Under the pieces are notes generated by a model that ran no database searches, was not told the DNA's origin, and was given only the letters and a program-made list of their open reading frames with translations. Of a DNA stretch of 7,865 nt, positions 1 through 7,089 are shown one piece after another (the stretch's first letter is position 1; every line of letters starts with the position of its first letter). A program made the translations under genes and the position numbers. This DNA is from Thermohalobaculum sp050043005 (GTDB taxonomy: Bacteria > Pseudomonadota > Alphaproteobacteria > Rhodobacterales > Rhodobacteraceae), in the NCBI GenBank assembly GCA_050043005.1, contig JBHJIZ010000175.1, positions 1 through 7,865 on the forward strand, in the 5' to 3' direction.

Positions 1-2054
1 CGGTGGCCAGCCCCGTCTCGATCGTCGCGAGTTGCGTGGCCATGGCAGCCCTTGGCCGAACGCTGAATGTGATCTCGCTCGCCGGGATCGCCTTCGCGGT
101 GGGCATGGTCGTCGACGCGGCCATTGTTGTGCTTGAGAACATTTACCGGCTTCGACAGCAGGGCATGGAACCGAAAAGGGCGGCCTACGAAGGTGCCCGG
201 CAGGTCTGGGGTGCTATCCTCGTATCCGCCCTGACCACGGTCATGGTCTTCATTCCGATCCTCGTGATGGAACTGGAAGCTGGACAGCTCTTCCGGGACA
301 TCGCGGTCGCGATCTCGGTCTCGGTTGTCCTTTCGCTTGTGGTTGCCGTAACCGTTGTCCCCGCGATCTGTGCCAAGCTGTTGGGCGGTGGAAAGGCGCG
401 CCTATTGGTCGTGCCGCTTCCGGGGATCGATCATCTCGGGCGCGGATTTGCGCGGATGATGGAGGGCTATGCCCGGTTGACTGTCGGTTATCGCGGCCTT
501 GGAATGTTGGTCGTCTCCGGTATCACGGCCTCGGCGATACTGGGTGCGTGGTTCTTCCTGCCCAAGCTTGAGTATCTGCCGGAAGGCAACCGCAACCTCG
601 TCTTCGGCGTGATCCTTCCGCCGCCCGGTTACAACCTCAACACCACCACGGACATTGCGCAACGCATCGAAAGTGTTGCGCGTCCGCTCTGGGAGAAGGA
701 AGAAACGGGTAACCCAGAAGAACCCCCGGCGATGAAACACTTCTTCTTCGTTTCGTTCCGTGGGACCACGTTCCTCGGCGGTGCCTCGCAGGATCCGAAC
801 CGGGTGGCCGAGCTGATCCCCGTCCTGTCCAGTCCGATCTTCGCCGCGCCCGGCACATTCGGGTTCATCAACCAACGTTCGCTGTTCGGGCGCGGCATCG
901 GCGGTGGACGCGCCATCGAGTTGAACATCTCCGGCCCGGAACTGCCCGAGATCCTCGGCGTCGCCCAACGGGCAGCGGGTACGATTGCACAGATCTTGCC
1001 GCGATCCGAAGGGAACCAGTTCCGTCCGCAACCCGGTCTTGAGCTTGGTGCACCGGAATTGCGCGTGGAACCGGACCGGGTGCGGCTGGCAGATGCCGGG
1101 ATCGATGCGCAGCCGCTGGGTCTTACTCTGGATGCGTACAATGACGGTGTGCGGGTGGCCGAGATTACGGTTGGTTCTGAACAAATCGATCTGATGCTGA
1201 AAGGTGTCGCGGGCGGTTCCGAGCGCACGCAGGACATCGCGGCCTTTCCGGTCGTGGCACCCAACGGCACGATTGTTCCGCTCTCGGCTTTGTCCGATGT
1301 GGTTCTGACCGCCGGTCCCGTCGAGATCCGGCATCGAGAGCGCGAACGGACCATCACGCTGGAGATCCGGCCTTCGCAGGCAATCGCACTGGAGACAGCG
1401 CTTGAGATGATCCAGAACGAAGTTGTCGCGCCGATATCGGCCGACGGCTTGCCACCCGGCGTGACCATGTCCGTCAGCGGCGCTGCCGATCAGCTTACCC
1501 AGACGTTTGATGCGTTGAAATGGAACCTGCTGCTTGCGCTGGTGATTGTGTTCCTCGTGATGGCCGTGCTGTTCGAGAGTTTTGTCCTGCCTCTGGTAAT
1601 CCTGTTCTCCGTACCCGTGGCAGGAGCGGGCGGCGTTGCCGGGCTCTACCTGCTGAACACGATCCAGACACAGCCGCTGGATATGCTCACGCTGCTCGGC
1701 TTCGTTATCCTGATCGGCATCGTGGTAAACAACGCGATCCTGCTGGTGCACCAGTCGCTATATCACCTCAGGACGGACGCGATGACGGTAAACGAGGCGA
1801 TCCTCGAGGCGACGCGCAACCGGATCAGACCGATCTTTATGTCGACGCTGACGTCAGTCATCGGAATGCTGCCGCTTGTGGTATTCCCCGGCAGTGGCTC
1901 CGAGCTTTACCGTGGCCTCGGGTCGGTCGTTGTCGGTGGGCTTTCGATGTCTGCGGTGCTGACGTTGCTGCTCGTGCCGCCCCTGCTGCGGCTCGCATTG
2001 TCGATCAGTCCACCCGCACCCATCCGTGTCGCTGCGCAAACACCGGCAGAATGA
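1..2054 (+). CDS. RND-family efflux transporter permease subunit, C-terminal part (5' end off window)
   Basis: This is a proton-driven inner-membrane pump subunit of the AcrB/HAE1-like RND superfamily, which normally works with a periplasmic adaptor and an outer-membrane channel. The frame is open to the left edge. The GTG at base 3 is an internal Val codon, not a start. About 683 residues are visible of a usual 1,030-1,050, so roughly 350 are missing. In visible numbering: end of TM3 (about 4-17), TM4 with GMVVDAAIVVLEN (about 21-45), TM5 (70-90), TM6 (97-127), TM7 (163-188), a large second periplasmic porter/docking loop (about 190-505), then TM8-TM12 (508-662). TM10 reads GIVVNNAILLVH and TM11 follows RIRPIFMSTL. 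The first TM4 Asp (residue 38) is kept, but the second is Ala39, and the TM10 Lys of AcrB is Asn576. Substrate cannot be told; a heavy-metal (CusA-like) role is less likely from the TM10 sequence. Its adaptor gene probably lies upstream. Family assignment is very safe. Confidence 0.95.
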   Translation, partial: VASPVSIVASCVAMAALGRTLNVISLAGIAFAVGMVVDAAIVVLENIYRLRQQGMEPKRAAYEGARQVWGAILVSALTTVMVFIPILVMELEAGQLFRDIAVAISVSVVLSLVVAVTVVPAICAKLLGGGKARLLVVPLPGIDHLGRGFARMMEGYARLTVGYRGLGMLVVSGITASAILGAWFFLPKLEYLPEGNRNLVFGVILPPPGYNLNTTTDIAQRIESVARPLWEKEETGNPEEPPAMKHFFFVSFRGTTFLGGASQDPNRVAELIPVLSSPIFAAPGTFGFINQRSLFGRGIGGGRAIELNISGPELPEILGVAQRAAGTIAQILPRSEGNQFRPQPGLELGAPELRVEPDRVRLADAGIDAQPLGLTLDAYNDGVRVAEITVGSEQIDLMLKGVAGGSERTQDIAAFPVVAPNGTIVPLSALSDVVLTAGPVEIRHRERERTITLEIRPSQAIALETALEMIQNEVVAPISADGLPPGVTMSVSGAADQLTQTFDALKWNLLLALVIVFLVMAVLFESFVLPLVILFSVPVAGAGGVAGLYLLNTIQTQPLDMLTLLGFVILIGIVVNNAILLVHQSLYHLRTDAMTVNEAILEATRNRIRPIFMSTLTSVIGMLPLVVFPGSGSELYRGLGSVVVGGLSMSAVLTLLLVPPLLRLALSISPPAPIRVAAQTPAE

Positions 2055-2221
2055 ACTGCGTCGCTGATGAACGCATCACCAGGGCACATCGGGTCATATT
2101 GATCTGAGCGACGGGACGCGCCCCGGACCATGCGTCGGCATACCGTTTCACGATGTACGCTGATGGGGGAAAACTCACTGCCACCGTTGCGCAAGCTCGC
2201 GTTTCGAGTGAAGTCTTAGCT
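2055..2221. other. Gap between RND gene and P450 gene
   Basis: These 167 bases hold no gene I can support. There is a small perfect inverted repeat at 2065-2078 (TGATG, loop AACG, CATCA) and a GACGC/GCGTC pair further on. Neither is followed by a T-run, so neither is a convincing terminator. I see no well-matched -35/-10 pair, although a promoter for the P450 unit could be here. An alternative upstream ATG for the P450 lies at 2153, within this gap. Confidence 0.4.
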
Positions 2222-3415
2222 ATGCCCCTCGCCGAGATCCGACAATCGCCGACGGACCCGGACTTCGTTCAGGATCCTTACCCGGTCTACAAACGGTTCC
2301 GGGAACATCGCGCGTTTTTCTGGATCGATTACGACATGGTGGTGTTTCCCCGGTTCGACGAGGTGAATGCGATATTCCGCGACCGTAGGTTCGGGCGCGA
2401 GATCCTGCACCTCGCAACGCGAGAGGAACTGGGCTGGGATCCGATACCGCCGCATCTCGAGCCCTTCTACGCGTTTGAAAGTCACTCGCTTCTCGAGAAG
2501 GAACCACTGCAACACACGCGCCTCCGATCGTTGATCAACCGGGCGTTCGTCTCGGGCCGGATCAAGGCACTTCGCCCCCGGGTCGCCCAACTGGCGCACG
2601 AACTGGCGCAGAGCCTGAAAGACGGCGACGACCTCATCGAAGCTTACTGCACGCCGATCCCGATCACGATCATTGCCGAGCTTCTGGGCGTTCCCGCTGA
2701 CATGGCGCCCCAGCTTCTGGACTGGTCGCACCGAATGGTGGCTATGTACCAGGCGCGCAGAGACCGCGAGGTTGAAGCCGCTGCAGTGACAGCGACCCAA
2801 GAGTTCTCAACGTACATTCAGCAAGTCATTGCGGGGCGGCGGCAGGCGTTGGGCGATGATCTTCTCAGCGCACTGATTTCTGCCGAGGCGGCTGGCGACC
2901 GGCTTTCGATCGACGAGGTCGTAGCCACGTCGATCCTGTTGCTGAACGCCGGGCACGAGGCGACGGTCCATGCCTTGGGCAACTCGATCTGGACACTGGC
3001 GCGTCACAATGAGGTTTTTCGAACGGACGCTCCCGAACGCTCCGTCGAGGAACTTTTGCGCTACGATCCGCCCCTGCACATGTTCACGCGCTATGTGCTC
3101 GAGGATATAGGATGGGGCGGTTCGGAGCTTAGGAAGGGGCAACAGGTCGGACTATTGATCGGTTCTGCGAACCGCGACGAACGGGTCAACCCGAGCGGCG
3201 ATACGTTTGACCTGGCGCGGTCACGCCCAAGGCACGTCTCGCTAGGCGGTGGTATTCATTTCTGCGTCGGTGCCCCGTTGGCGCGGCTGGAACTGCAGAT
3301 CGCTCTTGCAACGCTGTTCGAAGTTCTGGGTCCAGATTTTGCCGTCTCTCCCGGTTCTTATCGCAACACATACCATTTCCATGTTTTGACTGACTTGCGC
3401 CTTGGCGATGTTTAA
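2222..3415 (+). CDS. Cytochrome P450 (bacterial soluble type)
   Basis: This is a soluble heme-thiolate monooxygenase that would need an external ferredoxin and reductase; neither is encoded in the window. With the ATG at 2222 it has 397 residues, normal for bacterial P450s. Visible in order: HTRLRSLINRAF (C-helix region, heme propionate contacts), I-helix LLLNAGHEATVHALGN (Ala243-Thr248), ExxR as Glu277-Leu-Leu-Arg280, SANRDERVNP (meander side), and the heme-binding loop LGGGIHFCVGAPLAR with the axial Cys348. Two deviations: the usual catalytic Thr of the I-helix is Ala247 (Thr follows at 248), and the first Phe of the heme loop is Leu341. An in-frame ATG at 2153 would add 23 residues without family resemblance and has no Shine-Dalgarno; 2222 has a weak GAAG eight bases upstream, so I prefer 2222. 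There is no signal peptide or membrane anchor. It sits 18 bases before psuK, which suggests cotranscription. Family is certain; substrate is unknown. Confidence 0.95.
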   Translation: MPLAEIRQSPTDPDFVQDPYPVYKRFREHRAFFWIDYDMVVFPRFDEVNAIFRDRRFGREILHLATREELGWDPIPPHLEPFYAFESHSLLEKEPLQHTRLRSLINRAFVSGRIKALRPRVAQLAHELAQSLKDGDDLIEAYCTPIPITIIAELLGVPADMAPQLLDWSHRMVAMYQARRDREVEAAAVTATQEFSTYIQQVIAGRRQALGDDLLSALISAEAAGDRLSIDEVVATSILLLNAGHEATVHALGNSIWTLARHNEVFRTDAPERSVEELLRYDPPLHMFTRYVLEDIGWGGSELRKGQQVGLLIGSANRDERVNPSGDTFDLARSRPRHVSLGGGIHFCVGAPLARLELQIALATLFEVLGPDFAVSPGSYRNTYHFHVLTDLRLGDV

Positions 3416-3421
3416 CCTCGC

Positions 3422-3427
3422 AGGTGA
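3422..3427 (+). promoter_or_regulatory. Shine-Dalgarno of psuK
   Basis: AGGTGA lies six bases before the ATG at 3434. It fixes the psuK start and lies in the 18-base gap after the P450 stop, which leaves little room for a separate promoter. Confidence 0.7.
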
Positions 3428-3433
3428 TAACTG

Positions 3434-4315
3434 ATGACGATCGCGCCGGGAATTCTGTGTGTCGGCGCCGCGCACTGGGACATCATTGGCCGATCCTGCA
3501 CTAAACTGACCTCTGGCGGCGATGTGCCGGGCAGGATCGAACGCCGACCCGGTGGGGTTGCCTTGAACATCGCCGTCGGGTTGGTGGGGCACGGTTGTGC
3601 GGCAGGTCTTTGTTCGGTTGTCGGGCGCGACGATGAGGGTGCGGCGCTGATCCGCAGGTTGGAGGAAAACGGGGTCGATTGCTCTGGCATCCTCACGATT
3701 GCTGGGTCCGCGACCGATCAGTACATGGCCATCGAGGATAGGTACGGAGACTTGGTCGCAGCGATAGCTGATGCCACACTTCTGGAACGGAATGCAGATG
3801 CGCTCGCCGCCAGAGCCGAGAACCTAATTCAGGATGCAAGATCGGTGGTGTTGGACGCGAACCTCTCCGCGACAGCCCTGCAAAAGATTGCCGAAACTGC
3901 GAGAGATGCTGGCGCCGAGATCATTGCAAACCCCGTCAGTCCTGTGAAAGCTCCCAGGCTGGAGTTTCTGTTATCCGAAACCTTTGCGCCGACGATCATC
4001 GCGAACCTGGCCGAGGCCAATGCGGCTCTGAAAGAAACGCATGAAACTGCTCGGGACGCGGCGCACGCCCTTCAGGTCAGATCGAGCGGGTCCGCGCTCG
4101 TGACGAATGGCGCCGGACCGATTGCATTGGCAACGCCGAGCGATGTCTTCACTGCGATGCCCCCGGCACTTTCCGCGAACACATCCGTCACCGGCGCGGG
4201 CGACGCGCTACTCGCCGCGTTCCTCGCATCGCCGGATCGACATGGTACGCCCGATGCCGCGCTGCGGTTCGCACTGGACGCGGCAGCCAGACACATGAAG
4301 GTCCGCACAACATGA
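3434..4315 (+). CDS. psuK: PfkB-family carbohydrate kinase, probable pseudouridine kinase
   Basis: This cytoplasmic ribokinase/PfkB-fold kinase is predicted to phosphorylate pseudouridine at the 5' hydroxyl with ATP. Seen in its 293 residues: an N-terminal strand with VGAAHWDIIG (Asp16 at the ribokinase sugar-binding position), the first PfkB signature around RRPGGVALNIA (Gly40-Gly41, Asn45), VVGRDDEG (about 63-70), and the C-terminal signature SVTGAGDALLAAF with the catalytic base Asp257 and the GAGD anion hole. It is slightly shorter than E. coli PsuK (about 313), with only 36 residues after the catalytic Asp. PfkB sequence alone does not settle substrate; the assignment to pseudouridine comes mainly from the four-base ATGA overlap with psuG, the known partner. 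There is no fused helix-turn-helix domain. A kinase for another C- or N-nucleoside remains possible. Confidence 0.85.
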   Translation: MTIAPGILCVGAAHWDIIGRSCTKLTSGGDVPGRIERRPGGVALNIAVGLVGHGCAAGLCSVVGRDDEGAALIRRLEENGVDCSGILTIAGSATDQYMAIEDRYGDLVAAIADATLLERNADALAARAENLIQDARSVVLDANLSATALQKIAETARDAGAEIIANPVSPVKAPRLEFLLSETFAPTIIANLAEANAALKETHETARDAAHALQVRSSGSALVTNGAGPIALATPSDVFTAMPPALSANTSVTGAGDALLAAFLASPDRHGTPDAALRFALDAAARHMKVRTT

Positions 4316-5226
4316 CGCTCCCCCTCACCCTTTCCGAACCGGTGTCCGAAGCATTGTCCCGGAACGCACCCGTCGTCGCGCTCGAGTCGACCATCATCAC
4401 CCACGGTTTGCCTGCTCCCCAAAACCTCGAGACGGCATGCGTCGTGGAGGACGTGGTGCGCGCGAACGGCGCGACCCCGGCAACGATTGCCGTGATCGAC
4501 GGCAGCATCCGCGTCGGCTTGGACGCGGCAGAACTGCAGATGCTCTCCGAGGCAAGCGACGTCCGAAAACTTTCTCGCGCTGATCTGGCCACCGCGATCA
4601 TCGACGAAGCGACAGGTTCGACAACCGTGGCGGCAACGATGATCGCCGCGCATCTCGCAGGGATCGAGACTTTCGCGACGGGCGGCATAGGCGGCGTACA
4701 TCGCGGCGCTGAGCTTTCATTCGACATCTCGGCCGATCTACAGGAGCTGGCCCGGACCCCGGTAACTGTCGTTGCCGCCGGTGCGAAGGCCATTCTGGAT
4801 ATTCCAAAGACGCTGGAAATGCTCGAAACGCTCGGCGTGCCGGTGATTGGCTTCAAGACCGATACATTTCCTGCATTCTGGTCGCGTGACAGCGGCTTGC
4901 CAGTTCAAGATCGCGCGAATGAGGCAAACAAGATCGCCAAGGCGCATCGACTTCGTGCGGCAATGAAGCTGGCGGGCGGCCAACTGGTCGCAAATCCGAT
5001 CCCTGTTGAAAGCGAAATTCCGGCACATCTGCTTGGCCCGCATATCGATGCAGCGCTGCGCGCGGCGGATGCCCATGGCATCGCTGGAAAGGACGTGACT
5101 CCCTTTCTTCTGGAACAGGTTCTTGACCTGACGGATGGACGATCGCTGGAAGCGAACATTGCGCTGATCAAGAACAATGCAGCGCTCGCCGCTCAGATAG
5201 CGGTTTGTCTCGCCTCGCTGCGGTAA
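4312..5226 (+). CDS. psuG: Pseudouridine-5'-phosphate glycosidase
   Basis: This cytoplasmic enzyme of the PsuG/IndA family cleaves the C-C glycosidic bond of pseudouridine 5'-phosphate to uracil and ribose 5-phosphate; the reaction is reversible in vitro. Its 304 residues span essentially the whole family length (E. coli about 312). Conserved blocks: VALESTIITHGLPAPQN (Glu25), KLSRADLA (Lys86), GGIGGVHRGAE (124-134), DISADLQEL (Asp138, Ser140, Asp142), VVAAGAKAILDIPKTLE (Lys159), and GVPVIGFKTDTFPAFW. By family alignment from memory, with an offset of 6-7 residues, Glu25, Lys86, Asp142 and Lys159 match E. coli Glu31, Lys93, metal-binding Asp149 and Schiff-base Lys166, so it should be active. 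The start overlaps the psuK stop, with AAGG ten bases upstream, so translation is probably coupled. The relative IndA occurs in indigoidine clusters, but no NRPS is here and psuK is adjacent. Identification is secure. Confidence 0.96.
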   Translation: MTLPLTLSEPVSEALSRNAPVVALESTIITHGLPAPQNLETACVVEDVVRANGATPATIAVIDGSIRVGLDAAELQMLSEASDVRKLSRADLATAIIDEATGSTTVAATMIAAHLAGIETFATGGIGGVHRGAELSFDISADLQELARTPVTVVAAGAKAILDIPKTLEMLETLGVPVIGFKTDTFPAFWSRDSGLPVQDRANEANKIAKAHRLRAAMKLAGGQLVANPIPVESEIPAHLLGPHIDAALRAADAHGIAGKDVTPFLLEQVLDLTDGRSLEANIALIKNNAALAAQIAVCLASLR

Positions 5227-5264
5227 CGCCAGGATGATAGGGGGTAGGAGCAGCCTGTTTCGAT

Positions 5265-5283
5265 ACGCGCAACAGTGGCGCGT
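5265..5283. terminator. Weak candidate hairpin between convergent units
   Basis: ACGCGC and GCGCGT form a perfect six-pair GC-rich stem around the seven-base loop AACAGTG, 39 bases after the psuG stop and on the far side of the convergent kinase gene. There is no T-run on either strand, so it is not a standard intrinsic terminator. Six-base inverted repeats also arise by chance in GC-rich DNA. Confidence 0.2.
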
Positions 5284-5343
5284 TGCTGACACCGATAGTT
5301 GACTGGGTTTGCCGCAGGTAACGCCGGTGAATGAGCTTGCGAC

Positions 5344-5466
5344 TTAAACCTTTTCGATGTTCACCCGACCGTTGTCCGCTTCGAATTTCTGGCAATTGCG
5401 CGTGTCGACGTCAGCCTTGGACGCAATCTCCCTCGCGCACGTTTGGCTGCTACCCAACCTCGGCAT
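5344..5466 (-). CDS. Possible small ORF, 40 residues, unrecognised
   Basis: On the - strand an ATG at 5466 opens a 40-codon frame ending in TAA at 5344. Its first 17 bases overlap the 3' end of the kinase gene in another frame. The peptide starts MPRLGSSQTCAREIASKADV and ends ADNGRVNIEKV: hydrophilic, with two Cys and many charged residues, and without signal or membrane segment. About three quarters of its third codon positions are G or C (30 of 40 counted), like a gene in this genome rather than random spacer. Against it: I see no good Shine-Dalgarno, an in-frame TGA sits immediately before the ATG, and I recognise no family. It could be a small protein translated by coupling, the tail of a decayed gene, or chance. 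Confidence 0.2.
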   Translation of the reverse strand: MPRLGSSQTCAREIASKADVDTRNCQKFEADNGRVNIEKV

Positions 5467-7078
5467 TCAAATGCTCGAAGATACGGGCGACCGCCTCCGC
5501 TCCGGGGTCGTTGTGTCCGGCCAGGCTTTCCTCGGAAAGATAGCTCGCACGACCAGCCCGCGCCTTGGTGATGCTCGCGGTCGCATCGGCGCCCGCCCGC
5601 GCGGCAGCCGTCGCCGCTGCAAGCCCGTGGGGCATTGCATCCAGCGCAGGCTGCATGGCGTCAATCATTGTCCGGTCGCCAAGTGTGGCACCGCCGACCT
5701 GTCGGATGCGATCCAATCCTGCCCGCAATGCACCAATCAAATCCTGTCCGCTGCCCGAAGCATCGCCAGCCGCCGCAAAGAAGATCGCCAGCAACACGCC
5801 CGATGATCCGCCCATGGTCTGGCTCAGTTCCAACCCGATCGCCCGGTACAGCTGCGTATGATCGGCCAGCGGCAATCGGTCCACGGCACCCATCAGTGCG
5901 CGGGCCGCCGTGGCGAGCGTGCTTCCGGTATCTCCATCGCCGGATTTGGCATCCAAGGCGTTCAGATCCGCCTCGGCCTCGATCATGACCTTACAGCAGC
6001 GTTCGATCAGGGCACGCGTCTCGGCATTCTCAGACGGCATTGGCTGGATCGGGGCGAGCCCGTCCGGCAACGGAAGCACTTCGATGTCGCTGACGGCCAG
6101 ACAGCCGGGCCAGGCCCAAGGCGCGACGGGCGCCAGCAACGCCGCTTCGTCTACCTTCGTGAACGGCAGCAGCGAGACCGAGAACCCGTGCATGTTTAGC
6201 GAGGTCATCATTGGCGCAGGACCGACGAGCCAGCGCACCTGCTCGCCAATCCGCGAGTGCGCAAGCTCCTCGGCCAGCACCGCCATCTCCAGCGGGGTCG
6301 TACAGCCGAGATTGTTCAACAGCGCCACATGTGGCCCAGGCCCCATTTTGGTTTCGAGCTTTTCGACAACCATGCCCATGGCCGCCTTTGCCGACGCATA
6401 GTCTACCTGCTCGATCCCGGCCTCTCCATGAATGCCCAGACCGAGTTCCGCCTTGTTGGGGCCGATCCGTTCCTCCTTCGGGGAACCCGGGATTGTGCAG
6501 GTGTCCAATGACATCCCGATCGAGACCACGCCATCGATGACGCGTTGCGCGGCCTGCGCCACGGTGTCGAGATCCGCATTCTGTTCGGCCAGTGCTCCGG
6601 CGATCTTGTGTACGAAGAGGGTTCCCGCAACGCCGCGCGGCTGAGGCAGATCGGGCAGCGCGATGTCGTCATCGACAATCACCAAGCTGACCTTCAGCCC
6701 CTGGGCGCGGGCACGCTCGGCGGCAAGACCGAAGTTCAGCCTGTCGCCGGTGTAGTTTTTGACGATCAGCAGACAACCTGCCTTGCCCGTCACCGCAAGG
6801 ATCCCGGCCAACACTGCGTCCACGGACGGCGAGGCAAAGACCTCTCCGCACACCGCGGCCGTCAGCATCCCCTGGCCGACGAACCCTGCATGGGACGGTT
6901 CATGGCCCGACCCACCGCCCGAGATCAGCGCGACCTTCGTTTTGTCCCAGTCGGTGCGCACCACGACCTTGATGTGAGGATAGCCATCCAGCCTGCCCAT
7001 GCGTCCGCCGGCAGTCCGCAAGGTGCCGTCGATGGCTTCTGTGACCAGCGTTTCCTTGGTGTTCATGAACTGCTTCAT
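5450..7078 (-). CDS. ATP-dependent dihydroxyacetone kinase family protein, fused DhaK-DhaL
   Basis: This cytoplasmic single-chain kinase phosphorylates dihydroxyacetone or a close ketose (tetruloses in some family members) with ATP. It has 542 residues, close to Citrobacter-type ATP-dependent enzymes (about 552). The DhaK domain (about 1-335) shows SGGGSGHEPSHAG with His59, VKNYTGDRLNFG with Asp112, and LGLGIHGEAG with His217. These correspond to the E. coli DhaK catalytic His56 and Asp109 and to the substrate-binding His218 that forms a hemiaminal with the ketone. The DhaL domain (about 345-542) shows the Mg-ATP motif D-x4-D-x-D (Asp376, Asp381, Asp383 in GDGDTG), MGGSSGVLLAIFF, and LGDRTMIDAM. 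Having DhaL on the same chain and no DhaM nearby points to ATP rather than PTS phosphate as donor. I chose the ATG at 7078 over one 27 bases upstream (7105) because AGGAGG precedes it by five bases and the upstream start would overlap the ABC gene. It lies 10 bases after the ABC ATPase stop. Substrate is open between dihydroxyacetone and erythrulose-like sugars. Confidence 0.93.
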   Translation of the reverse strand: MKQFMNTKETLVTEAIDGTLRTAGGRMGRLDGYPHIKVVVRTDWDKTKVALISGGGSGHEPSHAGFVGQGMLTAAVCGEVFASPSVDAVLAGILAVTGKAGCLLIVKNYTGDRLNFGLAAERARAQGLKVSLVIVDDDIALPDLPQPRGVAGTLFVHKIAGALAEQNADLDTVAQAAQRVIDGVVSIGMSLDTCTIPGSPKEERIGPNKAELGLGIHGEAGIEQVDYASAKAAMGMVVEKLETKMGPGPHVALLNNLGCTTPLEMAVLAEELAHSRIGEQVRWLVGPAPMMTSLNMHGFSVSLLPFTKVDEAALLAPVAPWAWPGCLAVSDIEVLPLPDGLAPIQPMPSENAETRALIERCCKVMIEAEADLNALDAKSGDGDTGSTLATAARALMGAVDRLPLADHTQLYRAIGLELSQTMGGSSGVLLAIFFAAAGDASGSGQDLIGALRAGLDRIRQVGGATLGDRTMIDAMQPALDAMPHGLAAATAAARAGADATASITKARAGRASYLSEESLAGHNDPGAEAVARIFEHLNAEVG

Positions 7079-7083
7079 GGGGT

Positions 7084-7089
7084 CCTCCT
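7084..7089 (-). promoter_or_regulatory. Shine-Dalgarno of the DhaK-DhaL gene
   Basis: On the - strand a perfect AGGAGG lies five bases before the ATG at 7078. Its first A is also the last base of the TGA stop of the ABC ATPase gene. This decides the kinase start and suggests translational coupling between the two genes. Confidence 0.85.

Noticed and set aside
402..1751. Long - strand open frame of 449 codons opposite the RND gene
   Set aside because: Its translation is low-complexity, rich in His, Arg, Gln and Asp, with no motif. The + strand frame is a clear RND transporter; this is a GC-rich antisense shadow.
1520..2107. + strand frame of 195 codons running past the RND stop
   Set aside because: It is an out-of-frame reading of the RND C-terminus, Arg/Ala/Pro-rich with no domain, and has no Shine-Dalgarno.
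4312..5226. Indigoidine biosynthesis protein IndA instead of PsuG
   Set aside because: The families are homologous, but there is no indigoidine NRPS nearby and a PfkB kinase overlaps the gene, which fits pseudouridine breakdown.
5222..5325. Direct repeat GGTAACGCC at 5222-5230 and 5317-5325
   Set aside because: It is only nine bases, two copies, one of which spans the psuG stop codon. No insertion or integron-like structure lies between them, so chance is the best explanation.
5227..5449. tRNA, small RNA or attachment site in the convergent gap
   Set aside because: No cloverleaf, no T-loop consensus in the right setting, and no tRNA 3' end or long repeat was found.
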